Shown one piece after another: positions 41,641 to 52,460 of a stretch of DNA of 64,000 nt. The DNA lies in NCBI GenBank assembly GCA_037447655.1, contig JBBHKE010002656.1, positions 1 to 64,000 on the forward strand, in the 5' to 3' direction. The DNA comes from Zygnema cylindricum. Taxonomy: Eukaryota > Streptophyta > Zygnematophyceae > Zygnematales > Zygnemataceae. Numbering within the stretch: position 1 is the stretch's first letter; every line of letters begins with the position of its first letter. The position numbers and the translations under genes were made by a program. Below the pieces are notes generated by a model, which ran no database searches, was not told where the DNA came from, and was given only the letters and a program-made list of their open reading frames with translations.

Positions 41641-42455
41641 GGAAGGATTTCCAGAAAAACCTCTGTGATACTGGCTCTGTTGCCAACCTGGCCTGTATAA
41701 ACCTGTTTCATTAGCCTTCTTTAATTTAGGAAAGTACCTATATCCGTGACCCTTCTCAAAACAATAGAAACAAGTAGTAGTAGATGGCCTGTTTTGCCTC
41801 TGATGAAACTGAACCTGATTCTGGTTAAACTGATTCCCCTTCTGATTAAACTTATTTCTTTTGTCAAAGTCTGTTGCAAATGCTTCAACTTTCCCTTCTC
41901 CCTCAAGGAGTTTAGTATTTGTTTCTTCCTCCAATATAAGATTATACGCTAACTGAAAAGACCAGCTAGCTTTATCATGACTCTTTAATTGAACAGACAC
42001 ACCCTTCATGCTATTGGGAGACCTCTAATAAGCAAAGCTGCCTGTTGAAACTCAGGAAATGACCCCCCAACAAAAGAGTGAGCATCAATGAGCGCACGAA
42101 AATTGTCACAATACTCAACCATAGTTCCCCCTGTGTATTTGTATCCCCAATTTTTTCCAGCCACCAAGAGCTCTTCTTGAACATCCGCTTTCTCAAAAGC
42201 GGATTTCAGAGATGTCCAAATCTCCCTCGCCTTCTTCATTTTCAGTGCGACATGACCAAATTTTCTGAAATACAAAGGATTAGATTGTTCCTTGCCATTG
42301 AATTCTTTTTTACCCAAGTTGGATCTGTTTCATCAAGGGAGCCATCCAAGACCCCCAATAAGTCAGCAGTTTCAAACGACGATTCAACCATCGTCGCCCA
42401 GTACGCATACTTTTGGCCATTGAAGATAGGAATTCTTGACGAAAGGCCCATAACC
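41641..42455 (-). pseudogene. copia Gag, element 4
   Basis: Starts in the primer site with MGLSSRIPIFNGQKYAYWAT, the start of the copia Gag (UBN2-like) domain, continues with TGGTMVEYCDNFRALIDAH-type helices in overlapping frames (42317-42006 and 42009-41404), and ends with an NQ-rich stretch and CFYCFEKGHGYRYF. The last ligand of the zinc knuckle is Phe instead of Cys. Two frameshifts (near 42300 and 42010) break it. Confidence 0.82.
42445..42455 (-). promoter_or_regulatory. half-tRNA initiator-Met primer binding site with embedded gag ATG
   Basis: Directly after the 5' LTR end (ACAACA) the minus strand reads GGTTATGGGCC, complementary to the anticodon arm GGCCCATAACC of plant initiator tRNA-Met. 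The Gag ATG lies inside the site. Confidence 0.75.
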
Positions 42456-43557
42456 TGTTGTTCTACTACCACCGTTGCAGGCGGAGAACCAACAGTAGTA
42501 GTGGAAGTAGACATGAAAAACAACAGAAACTATCAAAGTACTTACTCAACAGCCAACTTTGAACTGACACAAAATATGACTCTGAAAGCCAATATGCTTC
42601 AAATTTATCACAGTGATACACAATACAGTAAACTGACAATTATTCCCAAAATTGCAGCCCAAATGACCTAGTAAACCATAAGATATGATGTCTGGAAGTT
42701 TCCCAAAAACTGCCCTTAGAAAATCATATTCCTAAAACTGGATGATACAAAATTGGCTAAGTCCTAGAATATATACTCACAGTGAGTATCTACTAGTCAC
42801 ACTTATTCGGGTGATTGTACTACGGAACTATCTTGAATAATCGACAAAGTATCCAGCCTGTACTTTACTGTACCTAGAGTACTTCCAAAAACCTAATTAT
42901 TATTTTCCAAAAACCTAATTAATGAAACACTAATTTTTAATACACTAAACTACAAACTTTGTTATTCAAATATTTTCAGGTGACGAACCGTACAAAATGT
43001 TCCAGGTGCTTAGTCACAGTAGTCGCTAAAGTCCAGCCGACTGTCGTAGTGAAGTACGAAGCACCTGAGTGCTTCGTCACTTGTGGTCCCACGTGAATCA
43101 CGCCTCGTCACTTATGGTCTCACGTAAATCACGCTTCATCACTTGCGGTCCCATGTGAATCATGCTTGTGGTCCTAGGTGAATCGCGTCCATCGACGTCT
43201 CTTAAAATCAATGTTCATAAGGTGTACCGTACAATATATTTCTGAAATATCCGGACGTCTCCATTTAACGATCATAGAATTGTTCCGTACCATATAATTC
43301 CAAGATATTCGTATAACTCCAAAAATCTCCGTACCATATATTTTCCGTGGTATCCGAATCAGATTCCGTCCGTCTAATCCGGCGATTCCAAATGTCTGCT
43401 GCGTGACGCGTGTCGACGCCACTCCGAAAAACCTGCAGAGGTACAAAACACTCAAATGTATCTTTTCTACTGTAACACTAATAAAGGTAAGTATTACTAC
43501 TCAGAAATTATTCTAAGTCTACTTTATTTCCTGAACTAAAGATGTCCTATTTCAACA
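42456..43557 (-). repeat. 5' LTR of element 4
   Basis: TGTTGTTCTACTACC...CTATTTCAACA, 1,102 bp. The minus frame of Gag stays open a further 23 codons into this LTR, but the ATG in the primer site is the more conserved start. Confidence 0.92.
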
Positions 43558-43611
43558 CAACCGTCAATTTTAAAAGTTCCGATTTCATTTTCAAACATTG
43601 GAACGCGCTAA

Positions 43612-44578
43612 AACGTTGTGTCCCCATGTAATCGATACTTTAAAAAAGTATTTAGAAATCTAGTGAAGATTCTTCGTACTACTTTGAAGAGCGTCCCAAT
43701 GTGCGAAAATGAAATCGGAACTTTGACATGTGATGGTTGTATACGTAGGTACAACTTTGTGACGGTTGAAGACGACTACAAAATTTCCGACAACCGGTGA
43801 CGCCTACAAAAACAACGACGGTTGTAGACGTCTAGATTTTTGTAATTTTGTGACATTGTAGATGTTTAGGGTTTTGTGACATTGTGACGCCATGCTCACT
43901 TGTGACAACGTCGACGTCACAAATTTAAGAACTTTTGCCATGGCTATCCGATTTCGTTTTTTCGATTTTTCTCACTCGAATTGCCATAAAAATACACCTA
44001 AAGGTAATCAAAAGAATTATTTATCAATTATCTTTCATTTCATACTAGTATTGTCGTGCCTCATTTTAAAAAATGTGAGATAAAAGCGATAATGCGAGAG
44101 GGAGAGGGGAGAGGCGATGATGCCGCAAAATTCTGTAAATGACCCATGAATGAAAGTGGAGGCCCGAGACCCTTGCAGATTTTTCCCGTACATGCTCTTC
44201 TTTTCTGTACATGCGCATAACGGGCAAGGAGAAAAATAGCGAGTACTTTCCCTTGTCCTAAAATTTTCCCACTTGTGTGGCGCGTGTGTGTGTCGCTTTT
44301 CCTGCGTTGCTTGGGCATACTTTCTCTGAAATCCCCTTGCGAGGCGATTTTTGGATGAAGTTTTTTGATGGGTTGTATTCTCTTGCCCGGGGGTCGAAAA
44401 GAGGAAAACATGTTCACATGACGACAAACATGGAGTACATTCAAAGTATCGAATTGACGTTCACTCTATTGTGGTAAAATTGATTTTTTCGTACGGCTAA
44501 AGTTTTTCTCTTTCGAGACTAAATTTTGGGGAAAAACGATAGAGAAAAGTCGACATTTTAATACATGGGGACACGGCC
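43612..44578 (-). mobile_element. MITE-like M3 (inverted relative to M1)
   Basis: Inverse orientation of the M1 family: left TGTCCCCATGTAATCGATAC, right end ACATGGGGACACGGCC, flanked by TAA at 43609-43611 and 44579-44581. 967 bp, non-coding. Confidence 0.78.
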
Positions 44579-44581
44579 TAA

Positions 44582-46052
44582 GGGGGTGTCCCCATGTACT
44601 AAAGTATCGATTTTTCTCTATCGTTTTCCCCCAAAATTTAGGGAACTTTGAGAAAAACTTTAGCCGTACGAGAAAACCATTTTTACCAAAGTATAGTGGA
44701 CGTTAATTCGATACTTTGAATGTCTTGCATGTGTTTCGCCATCTGAAGGCATTTTGGCGTGTTCCTCTTTTCGACCCCCGGCAAGAGAATCCAGCCCATC
44801 AAAAAACTTCATAAAAAATCACCTCGAGAGGGTGTTTTTCGTTCAAGTACCGCCCAAACAGGGAATGAAAAACAACCCACGCACGCGCAACACAAATGGG
44901 AAAATTTTAAGACATGGGAGAGTACTCGCTTTCTTCTTTCTCCCTGTCCGTCACGCGCATGTACGGAAAAGACGAGCGCGTACGGAAAAAAATCTGCAGG
45001 GGTCTCGGACATCCACTTTCATTCATGGGTCCTTTGCAAAATTTTGCGCTGTCGTCATCTCTCCCCTCTCCCTCTCACACTATCGGTTTTATCTCACACT
45101 TATTAGAATGAGGCACAACTTTACTGGTATGAAATGAAAGATGTTTGAAAAATAATTATTTTGACTACCTTTAGGTATATTTTTATGGCAAATCGAGTGA
45201 GTAAAGTCGAAAAAACAAAAACGGGTAGCCATGGCCGAAAGTTCTTAAATCTGTGATGTCGACATTGTCACAAGTGAGCATGGCGTCACAATGTCACAAA
45301 ACCCGAAACATCTGCCATGTCACAAAACTACAAAAATGTAGACGTTTACAAAACTACAACTGTCGTTGTTTTTGTTGGCGTCACCAATTTCGTAGTCGTC
45401 GTCAACCGTCACAAATTTGTACCTACGTCTACAACCGTCACATGTCAAAGTTCCGATTTCATTTGCGCACATTGATAGCCTGTTCCCACGGGAAAAAAAA
45501 TCACTTCTGCAACATACGGGCGTTCGAATAATGTACGGATTTCCGAGCACCGTCTTTTTTGTTTTCGGAAATTTTCGGGAAAACCGTACAAACTAACTTT
45601 CTCAAAATATTGAGGGATATTGAAGTCGGGTTAAAGTAGCGTATTTCTTTGAAACAGGCCAACGATAACCCGAAAAACTGACGTAGCAAAAACAACATCC
45701 GAACATCTATTTCGTTGTTTTCGCGCGAAAAATTTGCACGACTTTGAACCACCGTCGTCGTCCTTCGAACATAGTAAATTTGAAAATCTGCAGGTTTGTT
45801 TTCGCGCTTTTGTTTGATGACGTCGAAGCGTGTGACGTGTCACAAGACACCTTCAATTGGAGTTATGTGCCAAAATTTTGGTCTGAACAAGACCCGTTTT
45901 CCGATGAGTTCTCGAAAAATCATCGGAATGGGCAAAAAGTTACAAATGCTACGGTGGGAATAGGCTATGAGACGCTCTTCAAAGTAGTACGAAGAATCTT
46001 CACCATAGTCCAAAATACTTTATCAAAGTACCGGTTACATGGGGATACCGTG
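44582..46052 (+). mobile_element. MITE-like M4 carrying a nested MITE
   Basis: Starts GGGGGTGTCCCCATGTACTA right after the TAA of M3 and ends ACATGGGGATACCGTG, followed by TAA (46053-46055). It matches M1 along its length apart from a 495-bp insertion at 45476-45970. Confidence 0.78.
45476..45967. mobile_element. nested MITE-like element with TGA target duplication
   Basis: Starts TAGCCTGTTCCCA and ends TGGGAATAGGCTA (13-bp inverted ends, one mismatch), flanked by TGA at 45473-45475 and 45968-45970. 492 bp. Removing it restores the M-family sequence ...CATTGAGACGCTCT..., confirming an insertion. Confidence 0.85.
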
Positions 46053-46380
46053 TAAGGGTATGTCCCCATGTATTCAAGTATCAACTTTTTTCTGTCGTTT
46101 TGACCCTAAACGCAGTTCCCTACGAGAAAAATTTTAGCCGTACAAACAAAAAATACAACAAACGTCAAGTCGTTGCTTTGAATGTACTTCATGTTTGTCG
46201 TCATGTGAACGCATTTTGGCATTTTCCTTTTTTCGACCCCCGGGCAAAAGAATCCAGCCCGTCAAAAAACTTCATCAGAAATCGCCTCGCGATTGGATTT
46301 CACAGAAAGTACCACCCAAACAATGAAAAACGGTCCACGCACGCGCCACAGGAGTGAGAAAATTTTAGGACGTGGGAAGG

Positions 46381-47348
46381 TGTAACAGGATCTCCTACCT
46401 CTCAGAAAATCCCATTACTACAAACAATCCCAACCATACATTCCACACATTGGAAAATACACATCCACATTGAACAACACTCACACAAGGATAAACTTTA
46501 AATTAGAAGAAGCTTCTGTCCACATAACATTAGCTTGGTCTCTTGCCCTCGTGGCTCAACCCTTCTTATTAAAGTGTTTTCCACTACTCTCCACTCTTAA
46601 TAATTCTATCTCTTAACTACTATAACACTATTTAGTTAGTAAGAGATTTCAATGCAAAATGCCTTTTCTCCAATTTGGTATTAATCGCTCAGAACCAAGA
46701 TCAGCCGGAATTTCCACAAACTTTTCCCAAAGGAAAAGATATCTATTCTCCTCTTACACTTCACTATTTATTCATCATCGTTGTGGACTCGCTAGGCACG
46801 AGTCAACGTTCCGTTTTAACAGGCTTTTACCTGGGCCAATCATTGATCAGCAAAGACTCTGACTGACCTATGCAAAAACGTGCGAAATCTCTTACTAACT
46901 ACTTAGCACTTTACTAACCAATCAAACGTTACGTTTCACTACGTACTATTTACGTGCAAAATTGCGCGCCAAACGAAACGCGACTTCGCACGATTGTGCG
47001 TAACAAATTTCGCACGCGAAACTTCCTACGAAATTCCCTTAAGTAAAAGTGACGTTTCCTACTAAAATTTGTACGAAACGAACCACCGTGCATACTAACG
47101 TGTCGTTAGAACTTTATGAAACGTACACGCGTAATTTCGGTACTAATTTGACCCTTAACCCGTTTCAATGATACCCACTTGTTATTTAGACCCCACGCTG
47201 TCACCTAAATACACCCATCGCTATAACTTTTAAAATATAACTCCAAATAGCGTGATTCTTTCGCGGACGTCTACCAAATTTAGTACTCTATAATCATAAT
47301 ACCTAAATACCCCTTTATAAACAAGTTCGATCCGCTATTGTTGTTACA
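46381..47348 (-). repeat. 3' LTR of the gypsy element
   Basis: TGTAACAGG...GTTGTTACA, 968 bp; closely similar to 53229-54189, with small indels. Confidence 0.93.
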
Positions 47349-47367
47349 GAAGGCACTCGCTATTTTT
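47349..47367. other. 19-bp copy of host flank inside the gypsy element
   Basis: GAAGGCACTCGCTATTTTT immediately inside the 3' LTR is identical to the host sequence outside the 5' LTR (54190-54208). It occupies the place where a polypurine tract should be. Confidence 0.9.
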
Positions 47368-47399
47368 AACTGACCTCAGTTAAACACCTTTAATTTTCA

Positions 47400-47780
47400 A
47401 GATGGGACTTCTATATTATTATCCCTCCAATACCTCTGTAAAAACTCAGAATTTTTATCCTCTAAAGTTAACTCATCCTCAGGCCTTCCTAAATAATGCA
47501 CTTGCCAGAATATAGTATCGCCGACCTTGAACAGTTGACCAACCCAATCTATTACCCATATGTGGACTTCAGGTTATATAATTATTGAGGGATCCAATTC
47601 CAATTCTCCTTCAGTTGTTGGAAGATTCGCTAGTTCTAATTGGCTGATGTGTATCACTGGATGAATTTTTGTTGAAGGTAGGAAGTCCAATTTGGCAGCA
47701 ACTGACGATATCATCTCGATTACAGAAAATGGTCTAGTGTACTTAGGAGCAAATTTCCGCGTAGGATCCGATTGTCCTTT
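47400..47780 (-). pseudogene. gypsy integrase C-terminus and chromodomain-like tail
   Basis: After the integrase core the minus strand gives APKYTRPFSVIEMISSVAAKLDF, HPVIHISQLELAN and, behind a stop, VHYLGRPEDELTLEDKN...LQRYW. The first blocks are the GPY/F region; the last resembles the YLVKW.G.P..E.TWE end of a chromodomain, which places the element among chromoviruses. Confidence 0.65.
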
Positions 47781-47783
47781 AAT

Positions 47784-48514
47784 CTAGCACTTGTAATGAG
47801 TTGTAGAAAGCCAAACCTTGTCACCTGTGCGTAACACCCAATCACCCCGTTTGCGGTTAGCATTTAATTCTTGCCTCCTTTGTGCCTCCACTAATGCATC
47901 CCGGACAGTTTTCCAAACTGTTTGAACGTATTCCCAAAACTCTGTTCCAGAACCTCTATTTTCTTGAGTGACCCCTGTTATTAAGTCCAATGCTTCTCTA
48001 GGTTGGTATCCGTATGCAACTTTAAATGGTGAGAATCCTGTACTAGCATGTTTACATGAATTGTATGCAAATTCCATTAATGGCAATTTAGATTCCCATG
48101 TGTTCTGAACTCCACTGCAAACAGTCCTAAGCATTTCCTCAAGTGTACGGTTCATCCTTTCTGTCTGTCCATCTGTATGAGGATGATAAGCGGTACTCAT
48201 TTTCAATTCAGAGCCTAAATTTTGCTGTAATTCTTTCCAAAAAGCAGACGTAAATTTAGAATCTTTATCACTGACTATAGATAAAGGGAGTCATGATGTT
48301 TGACCACGTTGTCAAAATATAACTTTGCAATATCTACAACTGAATGAGTGGTTTTGCAAGGGATAAAGATTGCCATTTTACTGAACCTATCGACTACGAC
48401 CATGATAATGTCATTCCTTTTAGGTGTAGCGGGCAACCTGACAATAAAATCCATACTGACATATTCCCATGGTCTTTCGGGGATATCCAAAGGTTTTAAG
48501 AGACCTTTAGGTTT
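47784..48514 (-). pseudogene. gypsy integrase core
   Basis: Frames 48490-48275 and 48206-47784 encode RPWEYVSMDFIVRLPATPKR (first Asp), VVVDRFSKMAIFIPC, and STAYHPHTDGQTERMNRTLEEMLR (catalytic Glu region). A frameshift/stop region at 48206-48290 separates them; the second Asp (DR...FTS.FW) region is damaged there. Confidence 0.88.
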
Positions 48515-49424
48515 TTAGTTATTGGGTTTACTCTGTTGGCAAGGGACACAACTTTCCACGTGTTTTGACACCTCCTTTGCCATCCCAGGCCAAAACAATC
48601 TACTTTGCAATCGACTAAGAGTTTTATCTCGACTTAGATGTCTTAAATGCTCATGAGCTTCTTGTAAAATTTGTTTTCTTAAGTCTCCCACTTCAAGAAT
48701 GCATAATCTATCCCCAATTTGCAAATGCAGTAAACCATCCTCTAGTCTAAAGTTTTTAACATGCCTCTCATTCAATGGGTCAAAATTCCCTCCCGAAATA
48801 TTCTTGTAAATCACAACAAAATAAAGATCTTTATCATAACCATTTCTAACTGTATCTAAAAAGAATTCATCTTGAACCATAACACTTATTTCAAAACATC
48901 TACTTAAAGGATCTGCGACTACATTTGTCTTCCCAGGAATATGTTTGACAATAAATTTGAAATATGCTAATTTCAGCATCCACCTAACATGTCTGCCAGT
49001 CATAATCTGCGCATCCCTTAATCTCTGTAAATAAGAGAGTGCTTTATTATCACAGTGAACTGTAAATTCTTTATTATGCAAATAACAACGCCATTTCACC
49101 AATGCATGTACAATTGCAAGTTATTCATTTTCCTGTGCTGTATAGTTCTTTTCAGCATCATTGAATTTTTTGGACTAAAAAACAATAGGATGAAAGTGTT
49201 TGCCAACTTTTTAACTTATGACTGCACCTAGACAAATCAGATGCATCTGTAGTGATCAGAAGTTCAAATTCCCCGGCAGGGTCAGGATACACCAGTGTAG
49301 GGGCAGAGGTTAACTTCCCTTTTAATTCCTCGAATGCTCCCTCCTAGTCAGCTCCCCACACAAACGTCTCCTTCTCCCGAAGTAAATCCGTCAAAGGTGC
49401 GGCGATCATACTGAAATTTCTGAT
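48515..49424 (-). pseudogene. gypsy RNase H and integrase zinc finger
   Basis: The frame 49102-48515 holds the end of RNase H (FTVHCDNKALSYLQ, RWMLKLAYFKFIVKHIPGKTNVVADPLSR) and the HHCC zinc finger (HEHLRHLSRDKTLSRL...CVPCQQSK). The RNase H beginning (49110-49420) is broken by stops, e.g. in YTAQENE-like sequence. Confidence 0.85.
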
Positions 49425-50155
49425 AAATTTTCCTGTAATAAGTGGCCAATCCCAAAAACGATCTAACTTATGTGACATTAGTAGGTTGTTTCCAATTTTG
49501 GATTGCTAAAATTTTGGATGGATCTGTTTTAACACCTTCCCCACTAACTATATGTCGCAAAAATAATTGTTCACTTTTAAGAAAACTAGATTTTGACAAT
49601 TTTCCATATAATTTTCTTTCTCTTAACCTTTCCAACACTCTTTTTAAATGAATTATATGTTGTTCTTTAGATTCACTGTAAACTAAAATATCATCTATAA
49701 ACACTTGGGCAAACTCATCTATGTAATCTGAAAAGGTTTGGTTCATTAATCTTTGGTAAGTAGGCGGTGCATTCGTTAAGCCGAATGGCATCACTTTCCA
49801 TTCGAAATGACCCACCCTAGTCTTGAAAGCAGTTTTATCAACATCTTCAATTCTAATTGGCACCTGATTAAAGCCACTACGCAGGTCAATTGAAGAAAAT
49901 ACTTTAGCACCCTTTAAACGATCTATCAAATCATAAATTAAAGGTAACGGATACTTATCCTTCACCGTAATCTTATTCAGACTACGATAATCGACACACA
50001 TTCTCAACGTTCCGTCCTTCTTTTTGATGAAGAGAACGGACGCTCCGTACGGTGATTTGCTGGGCTGAATATGTCATTTCTCTAAAAGTTCTTTGATCTG
50101 TTTCTTTAACTCCTCCTACTCAAAGAAACTGTGTTTATAAATTCATGTGACACGA
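49425..50155 (-). pseudogene. gypsy reverse transcriptase
   Basis: Frame 50007-49468 has MCVDYRSLNKITVKDKYPLP, FSSIDLRSGFNQVPI (domain A), FEWKVMPFGLTNAPPTYQRLMN and FIDDILVYS (catalytic FIDD). The upstream SPYGASVLFIKKKDG block is at 50015-50060, next to stops. Catalytic residues are intact. Confidence 0.9.
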
Positions 50156-51140
50156 GGATTAAAATCCAAGTTCAAGGTTAATAACATGTTCTACATCTTG
50201 GGAAGGTGGCCTTCCCGAGGGTAAATCACTTGGGAAAACATCTTGAAATTCAAAAATCAAATCCTTAACAGCAACATCAGATGTATTAATGTCAGTTACA
50301 AAATCAGATTTTAGTTTTTCGAAAGTTTTAGTGGTGTCTGATTTAGTGATGACATCAATAATAATGTTTTCTCCCCCCCTTTCATCAGTAATTGCCTCAG
50401 TTACTAATAACAAGAAAGCATGATTTGTTTTATCTTTTAAGTGCTTTTTAAATTGTTTAGCAGATATCAAACCTTCCACTCCCAATTTGGTTATGTTATT
50501 TATATGATTCCAATGCAATTTCTTAGGAGATAATGCTTGCAAAACCTTCCAACCGTTTTCAGACTTCATTTTCAAGGTGTTAATTTCCCAATTAATTTGA
50601 GGATTGTGTTATGTTAACCAAGGCTTTCCCAAAATTAGTTCTTCACTTCCCAAATTCATTATTTCACACACAACTTTCATTTTATGACCCTGGCTTTCAA
50701 CTTCTATCGTGTCAGTTTGTAAGTCTAATGTGGATTTATTACCATTTGCCACTTGAATATGTAAAGGCTTTTCCCTTATGACTGTAGGAATTTTATTTTC
50801 CTCTACAAACTTATATGAAATAAAATTATGTGTGGCACCTGAATCAACCATTACTCTCAACGGTTTTCCTTCCACTAATGACTCGAATCTAATCAAACTG
50901 TGTCTGGTGTCATCATTACTTAACTGTCCTAACATAGGTCTGTTGTTGAGAATTTCATCAGAAGGATTCTTTAAACTATGCAGTGTAGTGAGAATCATAA
51001 TAAATTCAGCTGTCTTAACTTTTCCATTCATTAGTTTGCCCTCCAAAGTTAACTCTTTAACTTTAGGATCCGGTTGACTCAACTGAGGACTTTCAGTTAG
51101 TCCTTTCCGTTTCCCACCTTCGGGCTTCTTGCTCATCTAG
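50156..51140 (-). pseudogene. gypsy aspartic protease and spacer to RT
   Basis: Frame 51136-50609 contains VMVDSGATHNFISYKFVEE, the retropepsin DSG motif, and ELILGKPWL at its end. Frame 50575-50159 continues with a spacer ending FQDVFPSDLPSGRPPSQDVEH, the usual lead-in to the RT. A stop near 50606-50608 separates them. Confidence 0.88.
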
Positions 51141-52460
51141 GTATATTGCAATATCCTCTTAGAGACCTTCATTTACATCGACTAATTTGAGAGAACCTTT
51201 ATCTGTACAGTCTTTAGCGTAATGATCTGGACCTCCGCATTTGAAACAAGTGACTTTCTTTTTGGGTTTTATACACTCTCTACTAAAATGTCCCTCCTCT
51301 CCACAGTTAAAACAATTAATCTTTTTCAGTTGTGCACACTCAAATGCTCTATGACCCTTTTTCTAACAAATAGTGCATGTGGGGATGGTAAGGTTAGGCT
51401 TCTGGGCATTAATGCTTGGTTTAGGACTTTTAATGTACCCCCCTCTATTGTTAAATTTATTTCATGCATTAACACTATGTCGACCCCTTTGATTTCTCCT
51501 GAAGATATTTTGCCTATTCACCAGACTAGCATTCAGACCTTGTTCAACAAATTCCTCCTTATCCCACTACTTCATTCAAATTACCCTTGAGTTATCGAGT
51601 TTCCCGATTATACCCCAACTGATCCTCTAATTCCAATGACTTATCTTGTAATTCCTTCAAATTATTAAATTTTTGATGTTTTGGTTTTGATTTCAATATA
51701 GGATTCAAATAGTTCAAGAAATGCAATTTAGCCATTTCATCAGTCAAACCTATGACATGAATGCTAGATGAGTCAAATTCCACAATATAATCATTCACAT
51801 GACATGAATGGTAGATGAGTCAAATTCCACAATATAATCCTTCACTGATCCAGTCTGTTTACAATTCAACCACTTTTCTTCCATTCTGGATTTAAAAGTG
51901 ACAGACAAGAAACGCGATTTGATCGCGGTTTTAAAAGTTTCCCAATCAGCATTATCAGGAATCAATTTAGACCTTCTCTGAGTATAATACCAAATCTGAG
52001 CATCGCCTTTCAGACAGTTAACAGCAAAAGAAGTGTAATCATCACGATCGCAATTTCTAGACTCCAAATAATATTCCATATGAAAAACCTAAGCATCCAA
52101 CTCATTGATCCTCTTACCATCAAACGATGATGCCTCACTAATAGACAATTTCAGATCCCTTATCTTCTTAGGTCTATCATGATCATCCTCCCTTAAACTG
52201 GCATTCCTTTTACTTCTCTTACCCTTTTGGTCATTCATATCATTCTTGGTGTGAATTAAGTTAATAAGTTCATCTAATTTCTCATTTGAAACATTTCCAT
52301 TTTCTTTGACAACTTTCAATTCACTTTTCAATTCGGAAATTGTTTCATCCACAGCGGCAGCATGATTATTAAATCTTTTGATCAATTTCACAGTCCGCTT
52401 CTTCAACACATTCAACGCATTCTCCATTTCACGTTTCCATGCAGAATTTGCCATTATCAC
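51141..52460 (-). pseudogene. gypsy Gag with CCHC zinc knuckles
   Basis: Starts at 52460 with a charged, coiled-coil-like N-terminus (KREMENALNVLKKRTVKLIKR), then the retrotransposon Gag core FAVNCLKGDAQIWYY...WETFKTAIKSRF. A 47-bp tandem duplication (51754-51847) shifts the frame. Three consecutive knuckles lie at 51220-51385: one with a stop inside (CTIC-stop-KKGHRAFEC), then CFNCGEEGHFSREC and CFKCGGPDHYAKDC. Confidence 0.88.
51754..51847 (-). repeat. 47-bp frameshifting tandem duplication in gypsy gag
   Basis: Units 51754-51800 and 51801-51847 start GACATGAATGSTAGATGAGT; on the minus strand the peptide YIVEFDSS(T/S)IHV appears twice in different frames. Confidence 0.88.

Larger units (their letters stand above)
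37243..43557 (-). mobile_element. complete Ty1/copia retrotransposon, element 4 (family A)
   Basis: 6,315 bp with two ~1.1 kb LTRs (37243-38345 and 42456-43557), both TGTTG...CAACA, flanked by the 5-bp target duplication CAACC (37238-37242 and 43558-43562). Minus-strand order is 5' LTR, primer site, Gag, protease, integrase, RT, RNase H, polypurine tract, 3' LTR. The LTRs differ at few positions, so insertion was fairly recent, but several stops and frameshifts break the polyprotein. Confidence 0.93.
36931..43611 (+). mobile_element. MITE-like M2 (5' truncated), interrupted by copia element 4
   Basis: The left part (about 36931-37242) and the right part (43558-43608) align to consecutive segments of M1: the GACTACC...GGCAAGTAGAG...GTCACAA block on the left and the CAACCGTCA...GATTTCATTTTC block on the right. 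Element 4 sits between them with a CAACC duplication. The 5' portion is missing, and its 3' end is cut by M3 at TAA 43609-43611. Confidence 0.7.

Noticed and set aside
44035-45137. Similar ORFs near 44035-44444 and 44754-45137 as a gene pair
   Set aside because: They are inverse copies of the same non-coding MITE family (M3 and M4).
46659-46862. A conserved small protein duplicated at 53499-53738
   Set aside because: Both lie in the gypsy LTRs at the same position; no independent evidence for coding.
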